A stretch of DNA of 64,000 nt from Bacteroides sp. AN502(2024) (GCF_041227145.1 NZ_JBGFSP010000003.1:2294001-2358000), one strand, 5' to 3'. Shown: positions 47,304 through 55,926, counted from the stretch's first letter. The notes: generated by a model not told the origin, from the letters alone. Program-made: numbers and translations.

Positions 47304-48554
47304 TTATCCTCTGTTTTCATAACGGATGGCATCTGCTGGTTCGATTGATGATGCCTTGATTGCTGGGAATAAACCAGCTATTATACCTGATAAAACAAGA
47401 ATTGACAGAGCAGCTAAGGCTGTCTGCATATTCAACTCTGTCTTATGCATAAGTATATTTTCATGCATTGAGAGCAACCAGTCAATGAATAACAAGATAC
47501 TTTTCCCTATTATAAGTCCTACGATACCAGATATGACCGTAATTAGTACGGATTCGAGCAATATTAGCCTAATAATAGAATGCGGTGTAGCTCCGACAGC
47601 CAATCTGATGCCGATTTCATTCGTCCTTTCTTTAACTACAGTATACATAATATTACTAACACCAACCATGCCACTTGTTAAAAAACAGACTCCTATAAAC
47701 CATATAAAGCCTTGAAGCCAATTAAAAAATGATTCAAAAGTAGAAGTCTGCTTTTCCAAATTAGCTATATAAACAGCTTGCTCGTCTTTTACCTTGAAAC
47801 GGAAATAATGCGCCATGTAATTTCGCAAATTATTCTCAAATTTACTGGCATTGGCATTTTGTTTCAAATACAAGGAGAATGATGTAAACTGATTATCTGA
47901 AGCAACATTTCTTAAAAAACAAGAAACTGGAATATAGATAGAGTTGATTTCCGATGCGCTGAATATATTATCATTCTTTAAAATCCCAACTATCTTGTAA
48001 AGCATTCCTGATATATTGATATATTTTTCTAAAGCTTCCTTCTCTCCAAATAAAATGGATTTGACGTTTTCCCCCACAATTGCGACAGGCCGTGTTTGCT
48101 GAATATCCGCCTTGGTTAATATTCTACCGGAATCACCTACTTCCAAAATACGGATATGCATATAATCTGCGTTAATACCAGTGACTCTAAATACTCCATC
48201 TCTTGCATTATTCCGTACGGGAATAGAAGTGGATATTTCTGGTGAAATGGCATCGATTTCTGTGTATTTAAGACGTAAAGTCTTAATAAAATCTTCACTG
48301 AAGGTAATCCTACGTCCTTCTTTGAAGCTTTCATACTTTTGAGAAGTTGTCCCGGCATATACATATAAGCTTTTTTGGGCAAATGATTGAAACAGTCCCA
48401 TTATTCCGGCTTGGAAACCAGAACCGACTCCAAGTAGAATAGCAAGTAATAATATACCCCATGCAATGCCAAATCCAGACAAGAAGCTGCGTCTTTGATT
48501 ATGCTTGATTGAATAATAAGTTTCTTGCAATAATTCAATTTCATTCCCGAACAT
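47304..48554 (-). CDS. FtsX/MacB-type ABC transporter permease
   Basis: 416-aa permease with the MacB layout: helix 1 near residues 25-45 (GIAWGILLLAILLGVGSG), a periplasmic MacB-PCD domain (about 50-260), and three C-terminal helices with the FtsX core (TVVKERTNEIGIRLAVGATPHSIIRLILLE). It has no ATP-binding domain, and no ABC ATPase gene is found in the operon. Its start codon overlaps the stop codon of the upstream gene by one base. It belongs to the same class as the permeases of the YknXYZ and AS-48EFGH exporters. Confidence 0.9.
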   Translation of the reverse strand: MFGNEIELLQETYYSIKHNQRRSFLSGFGIAWGILLLAILLGVGSGFQAGIMGLFQSFAQKSLYVYAGTTSQKYESFKEGRRITFSEDFIKTLRLKYTEIDAISPEISTSIPVRNNARDGVFRVTGINADYMHIRILEVGDSGRILTKADIQQTRPVAIVGENVKSILFGEKEALEKYINISGMLYKIVGILKNDNIFSASEINSIYIPVSCFLRNVASDNQFTSFSLYLKQNANASKFENNLRNYMAHYFRFKVKDEQAVYIANLEKQTSTFESFFNWLQGFIWFIGVCFLTSGMVGVSNIMYTVVKERTNEIGIRLAVGATPHSIIRLILLESVLITVISGIVGLIIGKSILLFIDWLLSMHENILMHKTELNMQTALAALSILVLSGIIAGLFPAIKASSIEPADAIRYENRG

Positions 48555-49060
48555 TAATTCTGCTTCTTATAAAAAGGATGGGTAAAATCAGAGTCTATAT
48601 CCACAGAAGTGCAACTCTTATAGTTCATATATCCATACGGAACAGTGAATATCATGCATGCACCTATGACAATCAGAATCACCTGAAAAGGAGGCATTTC
48701 ATTCTTTATCAAATGAGAAAGGAATAATATTGCAATAATAAGACCTAAGCGCATTGAGCTTATGAAACCATTTATGCAAATAAACTTCCATTTGCTTACT
48801 TTCCGGAACAGTCGGTATTCCCAGCTATTAATATTGATGTAATGAGTTTGAGGTTTCTTCGCAAATAATCGCCATAAATAGAAAATTAAACACGTGCCAA
48901 AAAAAACAAAGCCACCTATAAGATTGCTATCTGACACTTTTCTTGCCCCTGATAATATATCAAACAAAATCAAAGTTAAGAAAGCCGTAGAAATAACAAT
49001 TCCAAAGATTGTTTCTGGTAATTTATAGCAATAAGCCTTCTTTAAAATTATCTTTTTCAT
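48554..49060 (-). CDS. Unknown four-helix membrane protein
   Basis: 168 aa with four likely membrane segments (about residues 15-35, 47-65, 98-117 and 128-145) and a polar C-terminal tail. No family is recognised. It overlaps the permease gene by one base (TAATG) and lies 34 bp after the 190-aa gene, so it is in the operon. A permease-associated or immunity function would fit the context, but sequence alone does not show it. Confidence 0.7.
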   Translation of the reverse strand: MKKIILKKAYCYKLPETIFGIVISTAFLTLILFDILSGARKVSDSNLIGGFVFFGTCLIFYLWRLFAKKPQTHYININSWEYRLFRKVSKWKFICINGFISSMRLGLIIAILFLSHLIKNEMPPFQVILIVIGACMIFTVPYGYMNYKSCTSVDIDSDFTHPFYKKQN

Positions 49061-49093
49061 ATTTGTATAGTTTAAAAAATATTGAATTATTTA

Positions 49094-49666
49094 TTATAAT
49101 ATAGTTATAAAATCTCGATGAGTAAATGCAAATACAGTTATTAAAAATAGTATGACTATTATGGTATCTACAATATTTCGCTTCTTACTTTTTATATATA
49201 GTAGTAAATTGAATCCAATTGACGCACAAATAAATGTAATAAAATCGATTATATAAGATAAGTAAAATAGATTGTTTTCTTGGAATATACTGGTGACATC
49301 ATCGGCTGAACTAATAGTATAGGGATCCCCGCTTTTTAATGTTAATATCACAACAACTGATTTTGCAAATTCGTTCAAAGCATAAATTGTAATAAATACC
49401 TTAGTTGACGTAATGTAAGCAGCCTTTTCTGGAGCATTTTTCAACAATGCAAGAATAAAATAACATCCACTCAAAAGGGCTACTATAAAAACCATAGCCA
49501 ATATTTCCGAGATCACAAGATTTATATAGCTACTCAATCTTGCCATAGATAGAACATCATGATCTACATGGGTCAATAACGATTCGACTCTGAAGATTCC
49601 ACAAATAAACGTGAATACAAAATAGCATAATAGGATTCTACACCCCGATTTGATAAGTTCTTTCAT
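49094..49666 (-). CDS. Unknown five-helix membrane protein
   Basis: 190 aa, strongly hydrophobic, with segments near residues 8-25, 45-68, 83-108, 137-155 and 165-183. The overall layout resembles Yip1-like membrane proteins, but no signature motif is present, so I leave it unnamed. The start codon overlaps the stop of the SpoIIM-like gene by 4 bp (ATGA), which shows tight translational coupling. Confidence 0.72.
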   Translation of the reverse strand: MKELIKSGCRILLCYFVFTFICGIFRVESLLTHVDHDVLSMARLSSYINLVISEILAMVFIVALLSGCYFILALLKNAPEKAAYITSTKVFITIYALNEFAKSVVVILTLKSGDPYTISSADDVTSIFQENNLFYLSYIIDFITFICASIGFNLLLYIKSKKRNIVDTIIVILFLITVFAFTHRDFITIL

Positions 49667-50183
49667 ATAAAATTTGAAATTAAAAGTGTCTCAATGATAC
49701 CTGCAATTAATAACAATACCGATGCATACAACAGTAACCTTTTATGAATATTTATCACGCATATATCATCTTTGAATAAATTAATATAGAACGAAATCCC
49801 TTGTAAGCCTACCATACCAAAACAGATAAATGCAGAGACTTCAAAAATTCCATGATAAACAAAATATTGTAATATCGAATCTGAAAATTGATAAGACTTA
49901 AGTAAGCTGCCCACTATCATACCATTCCAAAACAGCGCTGCTATAACACTAATCCCCCCCCCCCCGTGAAGAATCCCACTATTGAGATCAAAACAGCCAC
50001 TATAAAATTGCGAAAGAAAATCTCATAAAAAACAGTCATTTTAAAAGTCAATATTGAAGCTGGAGTATCTGTAATTCGCGGAAAAATCATCACTGTATCT
50101 GATAGATAATATGCCAAACTGAATCCGCTTATGATTACAATAAAACAGATAAAAAAAGCATATGTATATTCAAGTTTATACAT
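49663..50183 (-). pseudogene. SpoIIM/DUF95-family membrane protein, out of frame at a poly-G tract
   Basis: Two adjoining frames encode the two halves of one protein. The first (50183 to 49941) reads ...FFRNFIVAVLISIVGFFTGGGGLVL and stops. The second (from 49920, open upstream to the tract) reads ...FWNGMIVGSLLKSYQ...YFVYHGIFEVSAFICFG. The break is at twelve consecutive G on the coding strand (49954-49965). Ten or thirteen G would give one 172-173-aa protein with the RN-x-L...G...NG...HGIFE pattern of SpoIIM/DUF95. This family is a standard component of circular-bacteriocin loci (immunity/secretion) and of sporulation in Firmicutes. As sequenced the gene is off. It may be phase-variable rather than dead. 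Confidence 0.8.
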
Positions 50184-50229
50184 GATTTTGAATATTTAAA
50201 ATTATCTAATAAAAACGGGTAGACAGTTT

Positions 50230-50260
50230 TACCCTTGTTACAGGAATTGTAACAAGGGTA
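50230..50260. promoter_or_regulatory. Intercistronic hairpin after the glycine-rich peptide gene
   Basis: Perfect 12-bp stem TACCCTTGTTAC / GTAACAAGGGTA with a 7-nt loop between the peptide gene and the SpoIIM-like gene, with no T-run. In bacteriocin operons a weak terminator or processing stem commonly lies directly after the structural gene and keeps its mRNA more abundant than that of downstream genes. That role is inferred. Confidence 0.6.
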
Positions 50261-50290
50261 ATGTGTAGAGAGCTTCTAGCTAATCTTGGT

Positions 50291-50596
50291 TCATGCTGCA
50301 CCAACAACACTACCAACAGCATTACCTGCCCATACTCCAAAGACAGTCCCCGCTGGACCGGCTAAAGAGCCAATAGCACCTCCAATCCAAGAACCTGCAA
50401 CTCCACCAACTGCTGCTCCGGCTTGTCCTGCAACATAACCTCCAGCGATGCCACCAACAGTACCACCATATTCAGCAGCAACATTTCCTCCATACCATCC
50501 CGCTACCTTCACATTTTTCTGCGAATGAGAACCAAAGGAATAAATTCCTCCCATAACGGTCACGCTAATCATTAAACCTAAAATTTTTCTTTTCAT
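50291..50596 (-). CDS. Glycine-zipper secreted peptide, candidate bacteriocin-like precursor
   Basis: 101 aa. A basic start and hydrophobic segment (MKRKILGLMISVTVMGGIYSF) look like a signal or leader. Residues about 34-101 are almost only Gly, Ala, Val and small residues with repeated GxxxG steps (GGIAGGYVAGQAGAAVGGVAG, shown here in part), one Pro and three Trp (GW, SW, VW). Such glycine zippers insert and pack in membranes and are seen in class-II and circular bacteriocins and in pore-forming peptides. It lies directly upstream of the SpoIIM-like gene, with a hairpin between. No named family is recognised. The leader is somewhat like Bacteroidetes NVEALA-type precursors in layout. Function is inferred. 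Confidence 0.75.
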   Translation of the reverse strand: MKRKILGLMISVTVMGGIYSFGSHSQKNVKVAGWYGGNVAAEYGGTVGGIAGGYVAGQAGAAVGGVAGSWIGGAIGSLAGPAGTVFGVWAGNAVGSVVGAA

Positions 50597-50628
50597 AATA
50601 AGAATTAAAAAGATTCTGTCCTACTCTA

Positions 50629-51675
50629 TTATTGGCTTTTCGGTAACGCCATTTTATCCTTATCCCAAATAGTGTGTGCTTTTTCTATTTGTGGTTGAAT
50701 GTATTTCTCTATATCTGGACAGATTTCGGTTCTGCCAAGAGAAGCCGTTTTGTATATCCCCATATTCATATCATACCTAGAGGATGCCCGATATTTTAAA
50801 AGATATAATATTGAAGAATGATATACTTGTTTTTTATTGTCAGACCTTTCCATTTTTGATTGATGTAAGAGCGCAAACATATCATAAGGATCTAATAAAA
50901 CAGCTTTTTCAAAATACATTTTTGCTGTTATTGAGTCTTTGTTTAACAAAGCAATCTGTCCCAAATATAAATATGGTCAATTAAGATTAGGAAGCAAGCA
51001 AATAGATCTTTTGAGGATGCTATCTGCAATTAAGATATTACCCTTAACTTCCAATATTTTGCCTAAATGAGCAAGTTGAATCGGATCTTCTGGAAGATTG
51101 GAATATAGTAAATTTCTATAAGACTGATCTAATATATTAGTAGTAAGCAAACTATCTCTTTGCTTCAATTCTGAATAGAAACTACTATCTAATATAGATG
51201 GATCACAGGAGATCGCTTCTGCATATAGACTTTTCGCTTTTTCTATATTTCCATAATTTTCATAAAATAGTCCAAGATAAACTAAAAACAGAGCGTTATA
51301 TTCTTCCATAGCCTTTGCTCTTTCTATAAATTCTAAAGATTTGTTATTATCCTTCTGTAGTTGATATAATAGTCCTAAATTAAAACAAAAACCAGCGTCA
51401 TTAGAATTGAGAACATAAGCTTTCTGAAATTGAACAAGCGCACTATCTATAGCATTTATCCTTACGTATAGCAATCCTAAGTTAGCATAATACAGGGGAT
51501 TTATAGCGTTTACTTTTATGGCTTGATGCAGTGTTTGAATAGCCTTGTATGTGTTTGTCATATTGCATGCCAACTTATTTCGATTGTCTGCCCAAGCAAT
51601 CGCTATAGTACTCAAAGTAATTATCAGAAATCCCGTCCAATTACAATATTGTAATATTTTTAAAAAGATCTTCAT
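50629..51675 (-). pseudogene. TPR-repeat protein with one in-frame TGA
   Basis: A single frame runs from 51675 to 50629 and is broken only by a TGA at 50977-50979. Before it: an N-terminal membrane anchor (WTGFLIITLSTIAIAWA) and TPR units (LYYANLGLLYVRINAIDSAL, AGFCFNLGLLYQLQKDNNKS). After it: PYLYLGQIALLNKDSITAK and YFEKAVLLDPYDMFALLHQS, a further good TPR unit. Restoring the codon gives a 348-aa protein. The first half could still be made (232 aa). The gene overlaps the O-antigen-ligase-like gene by 4 bp (ATGA), so the two products probably act together. Confidence 0.85.
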
Positions 51676-52898
51676 GCTAAAACTATTTTTGTATTTATAG
51701 GTGAAAATCTAATAAAAAATATGATCAATAGCCCCATGGTTAGAACGATTTGATTTTCTAATAACGAAGAAAAAAAGAATTCTTTCACACACAATGCAAC
51801 TAATCCTGCACTAAATACAATACAATCCCAATGCCCAGTTTTCATCTTTCTGTAAGATGCAATAAAAACGTAAGCTAATAAATAGCTGTACATCGCAACT
51901 CCTATTAAGCCTTTTTCAACAAGGACCTGTAAATATGAATTAGTGCAACGAGGATTGAACTGTTTTTTATTTTTTCCTCTGGTATTATAAGAAGCAAAGG
52001 CATAATTTCCAGCTCCTACGCCAACAATAGGATGCTGTTGAAATAGATATAATGATTCTTCCCATTTAGAAATCCGCCCTTCTATACTTCTTTTTTGAGA
52101 AATAGTTTTTGTCATCTCCAATGTTGTTATCAATGATTGTTTGATAGGGATACAAAATGTAAATGAAATGACCAAAACTGTCAAGATCTGAATGGAAAGC
52201 TTTTTTACGTATTCTCGTTTCCATAAAAATGTAAATATAAACAAGCATAAAAAGAAAGACAGGACTGATAATATAGCTCCCCTTGATAACGTAATTAGAA
52301 TAGCATATAGGATAAAAGAACTTATACCTATTAATATAAGTTTTACCTTGTTAGCGTACGTGTAAAGTAATGAAAAAGGAAATGGTAAGAAACATATAAA
52401 AATAGCTGCCCAATCATTAGCTATTATGCCTAATGGAGTATAAAAGTGCTTTAAATAAGATAAATCCTCAATATTTACTTGAGAAAATCTCAAGTAATGA
52501 AACCCAAAAGAAAGAATTGTCACTAATGCAAAAACAAAAGCAATTATATTAATAAATATTTTTATATAATCTAATTGTCGTTGGTTGGTCACTGTAGATT
52601 TGATCAGTCTATATAAAAGTATTAAATTGATAATAACAAATACCGATTTTATAGTATTTAGCAAGAAAATCGAATAAAAACAAAGTATAATTTCCAATGT
52701 ACATGCTAACTCCACCCTATAATTTATTGTTGCCTGATTAATCGGTTTCAGTTTAGTGTTTTTTATTTCATTATTAAGGAGATATTCAATGATAAACCAC
52801 ATTACAAACATCCATAATAGGTATTCTATATGTGTAAAACATATAAGAATACTAATACAAATAATTGTTGAATCAATATATGGCTTTAATGTATTCAT
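51672..52898 (-). CDS. O-antigen-ligase-like (Wzy_C) membrane protein
   Basis: 408 aa with about ten to twelve membrane segments and one larger periplasmic loop (about residues 270-320). The loop has the O-antigen ligase/polymerase pattern RISKWEESLYLFQQHPIVGVGAGNY, followed by the TNSYLQVLVEKGLIGVAMY segment typical of PF04932. Members attach or polymerise lipid-linked glycans, or glycosylate proteins. It is the first gene of the minus-strand operon. Its start codon lies 48 bp from the left end of an IS4 element, which must have displaced the original promoter. Why such a protein heads a peptide-export operon is unclear; glycosylation of the product is one possibility. Confidence 0.85.
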   Translation of the reverse strand: MNTLKPYIDSTIICISILICFTHIEYLLWMFVMWFIIEYLLNNEIKNTKLKPINQATINYRVELACTLEIILCFYSIFLLNTIKSVFVIINLILLYRLIKSTVTNQRQLDYIKIFINIIAFVFALVTILSFGFHYLRFSQVNIEDLSYLKHFYTPLGIIANDWAAIFICFLPFPFSLLYTYANKVKLILIGISSFILYAILITLSRGAILSVLSFFLCLFIFTFLWKREYVKKLSIQILTVLVISFTFCIPIKQSLITTLEMTKTISQKRSIEGRISKWEESLYLFQQHPIVGVGAGNYAFASYNTRGKNKKQFNPRCTNSYLQVLVEKGLIGVAMYSYLLAYVFIASYRKMKTGHWDCIVFSAGLVALCVKEFFFSSLLENQIVLTMGLLIIFFIRFSPINTKIVLA

Positions 52899-52945
52899 TT
52901 AATGATATTTTTAACACCTATCAACTTTATTTATAATAAAGTTGA

Positions 52946-54262
52946 CATTAGCGTCCCATAAAAATTAGGGACTGGTTAATTGTTTAATAAATTAGGCTCA
53001 TTAAAGCCGAAATGATCTTTGTCATATTGAATTTTAGTTTTGTCGAAGAGGTCTTTCAAGTGAGTCTTGTCAGTAAGTGAAATGCTTAAAGTCTGCAAGA
53101 CTTCGTATGTACTTCTCTCTAATTTCATATCGTACTTGACGATTGTAACTAGTAGATAAGTACAGATAGCAACATAGATTTGTATTCTTACAGCATTTTC
53201 AGTAGTACCCCAAAATTTCTTTATTTTGAGATGCTGCTTCAGCCATTTGAAAAACAGTTCTATCTGCCATCGATTCTTTTAAAGTTCGGTAACCAACGAT
53301 GAGGATATATGCGTGGCATTCGTAAGAAAAACGAATTCTCGCTCTTGTTCCTCATCAAAGAAACGTACCAATCGTAGTTGTTTGGGATAGTCCTTGGTTG
53401 CTTTGTACTCCGTAAACTCAATAATGCAGTCGGAGAGTACATTTTTAGGTAATCGACGTTTCCACTTAATAATTTTGTATTGCACGTTCTTCTTTGCTCG
53501 AACCACGAAATATGCACCTATTTGATGTATGCTGAATAGTTGTGTAAACTTGTTGTAAGCACGGTCAAATATATAGTAAGAGCCTGTTTCGTAAGAGACT
53601 TCGCTCATTGCCTTGGAGTCATGTGTTGATGCTGTAGTTATATGAAAGAAAGTCGGAATTTGTGTTTCCACATCATACAAGGCATGTACCTTGAGATCTC
53701 CTTTTTTCTTTCTGAACTTCGCCCACCGGAAGACTGCTAAACACAAGTCTATGGTGGTAGAGTCAAAGGCATACACATTGCCGTCGAGTTTGAAAACATC
53801 AATACCGCACTTTTTCTGCACCTCGCTTACAAGATAGAAAGCAAATTCCTCAAATATGCGGTAGTCTCTATCTTGGTTGGCGCGTGCGAGAGACGATTTT
53901 GATATATTCTTGCCCATACCCCAATGGTAACATTTGGAGTGATGTGCTTCGAGTGCAACAATCAAATCACGCAGACTTTCGCAGTTGGAAAGTTGTCCGA
54001 ACATCATTACTAGGAACTGATTCCAACAAGTCAAGTGTTTGACATATTTGTCACCGTTGTACTTGGCAACGATACGGTTAAACTTACTTCGATTAAGAAA
54101 TGTCACTAACTGAGCAAAAACGTATTTGTCTTGAAACATGTGCAATCAAATAAAATGAATGCAAAGTTACATTTTCAAGTCCGTTCGCTCGAAAAATATC
54201 TATAACTAACTATAATTCAATAATTTCAAAGAACAATTTCAAATTTTAATGGGACAGTAGTG
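52946..54262 (-). mobile_element. Second IS4-type element (1317 bp) with a dead transposase
   Basis: Ends CATTAGCGTCCCAT and, as complement, CACTACTGTCCCAT match at 11 of 14 positions. An exact 9-bp target duplication TAAAGTTGA flanks it (52937-52945 and 54263-54271). It is different from the three-copy element. It is inserted just upstream of the membrane-protein/peptide operon. Confidence 0.88.
52976..54145 (-). pseudogene. IS4-family transposase with a stop at the YREK tyrosine
   Basis: The frame from 54145 encodes DUF4372 and the DDE core (Asp in YAFDSTTIDL, Asp in YIFDRAYNKF), then meets TAA at 53279-53281. Directly after, the same frame continues KNRWQIELFFKWLKQHLKIK and runs to a natural stop at 52976, for a total of 389 aa. 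The stop stands where the family has the Tyr of its Y-(2)-R-(3)-E-(6)-K signature, so a single TAT/TAC to TAA change is the likely lesion. The truncated product lacks the catalytic Glu. Confidence 0.9.
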
Positions 54263-54271
54263 TAAAGTTGA

Positions 54272-54764
54272 TATAAATATGTATTTAATGTTTTTTTATT
54301 TGTTCAATAGATGTACTATAGCTAAGAGTTGTTTTGATTATTGAATTTTACGGAGATTTGCCATTTAACGTGCATATGCATGCGTGCATATGCAAAAACA
54401 AATCTACAAAATATTTTTCTTCATTATTGTTTTCAGATTTTACATCAGTTCAATATGAAAGATTGCAAATATATTCTATTTTTTTATAAATAGTATAATT
54501 CATCCGTTTTTTAACGCACATTAACTGCTCTCGTCATAAAGTGCAATTACTCAGGTATATTTCCCTCAAAATCAAAATTGTATCAAAATATTCATATTTG
54601 TTGAAATGTGTCAGATAACTTTTGTTCGTTCCTTTTCCTTCAAATTTCGCAAAGTAGTACTTTTGCATTCAATATACCTCAAAGTTGTATAGCCAAATCA
54701 TTTGGAGTGTATCGACATACTGTCAGTGCTTTTATTAGGAATAATAATATAACTAATGTTGTAT
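54272..54764. other. Gene-free AT-rich stretch, former upstream region of the peptide operon
   Basis: About 490 bp. It contains the palindrome pair at 54371-54394, a minus-strand TAGATTTG -7-like box (54399-54406) and a plus-strand TACTTTTG -7-like box (54658-54665) without a convincing -33 partner. No supported gene; the open frame at 54608-54793 has no recognisable product. Confidence 0.55.
54371..54394. promoter_or_regulatory. Double palindrome, possible operator
   Basis: The perfect palindrome TGCATATGCA occurs twice, separated by TGCG. It lies 5 bp downstream of a minus-strand TAGATTTG -7-like box (54399-54406), so it would cover the transcription start of a leftward promoter aimed at the operon at 52898, before the IS insertion. 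Confidence 0.5.
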
Positions 54765-55483
54765 TTATTTCTTTCTATTTACATCCCATTTAAAAGTATA
54801 AATATAATCGCCTATAGGAATGTTTACAATCAAAATTTTACCTTTTTTCCTTTTGATATTCATATAACCAATAATAGCTTCATTGGGATAAATAGTTGTG
54901 GTTTTTAAATATCCTTGTTCGCGTATAGTTCGATCATTATCCATCATTTGTCCTAATGTAAGCATTTGATTGGTAGATGCTACATTTGCTTGGTATGCTG
55001 CATTAGCATCATAATGATTGGTTATGGTAGTGTAAGCATAACCATTAGGAGAATAAGACGTAGAATAGGATGTTGAATATCCTGCTGTTCCTGCATTAAT
55101 ACCAGCGGAGATTCCATACAATGCCATAGCCCATGCTTGTGAGCGTTTTATCTTTTTTGATATTCCTCATTTGTATATACTTCCAGTTTTAAAGTATCAT
55201 CTTTTTTTGTTAGTAGATTAGAGTGTACGCTGTCTGGTTGGAATATAATAGGTGTTTCACTTAAATTCTTGATGAAAATATCCAAGTGATAGTATTTTCC
55301 ATAATCGTCTTTTTCCTCAAAACATGAAAGCCCTACAACAAAATCATTTTTGTTTAAATAGGCCCAAAATTTCCCATCATTATATTCTGTCAGGATAGAA
55401 TCGTTTTGAGGATATATAAATGTTTGTGCTTTACATATGGTTGAAAGTAATAAAAATATTACCACACATATATTCTGTTTCAT
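54765..55483 (-). pseudogene. Unknown secreted protein, frameshifted in an A-run
   Basis: The first frame (55483 to 55148) has a signal peptide (CVVIFLLLSTICKAQT) and reads to EEYQKR-stop. The second (open through 55127 to 54765) continues with KIKRSQAWAMALYGISAGIN and a Tyr/Ser/Asn-rich stretch (YSTSYSTSYSPNGYAY), ending in a lysine-rich beta region. One extra A in the A6 run near 55157 joins them to one protein of about 239 aa. The composition and layout match a Bacteroides family of secreted proteins of unknown function, to my recollection. A -7-like TACCTTTG at 55751-55758 gives a structured leader of about 260 nt. Confidence 0.78.
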
Positions 55484-55545
55484 ATCAACTAACTATTTTA
55501 ATTAGACACCTCCAGCTACCACAAGGATTTTATAATATCACGAAG

Positions 55546-55690
55546 CGTGGAACTGTAATGCCACGTCTTGAATGAAGGTCCTGAGAAAACCTAATGAGCA
55601 GATGTAACAATAGCAGCCCACGCTGTAGCGTGAGAACCACTATGCTATCTTTGCTCATTTATGAAAGTTTCTCAGGTTTTCATTCGCAAG
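55546..55690 (-). ncRNA. Large structured leader element upstream of the 55483 gene
   Basis: Nested inverted repeats. The outer arms CTTGAATGAA..CCTGAGAAA and TTTCTCAGG..TTCATTCGCAAG pair with small bulges; inside them AATGAGCA/TGCTCATT, then ATAGCA/TGCTAT, then a perfect apical stem CACGCT-GT-AGCGTG. A second stem CGTGG/CCACG lies at 55546-55565. The whole lies between a minus-strand -7 box (55751-55758) and the gene start (55483). It could be a 5'-UTR control element or a small palindromic mobile element; I cannot assign a known family. Confidence 0.5.
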
Positions 55691-55926
55691 ATAAGCATAA
55701 CGCTTCTTTTTTTCTAATATGTCTTGGATAAGGTTGTCTTAATCCGATTGCAAAGGTATAAAAATAGTCTGATATTATGCTGTGTATGGGTAGATTATAA
55801 TCTGAACTCTTTATTTTTCTTTTGCTCTTGGGTACTCTCACGTAAACTTTTGGCGTATTTTTTTCGAATCATGTCTTATACGGATTTAGGTTGACACCTT
55901 TTTAGAGACATAAAAAAAGAAAAATT

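Noticed and set aside
55571..55690. Retron or diversity-generating element explanation of the structured region
   Set aside because: No reverse transcriptase gene is present nearby.
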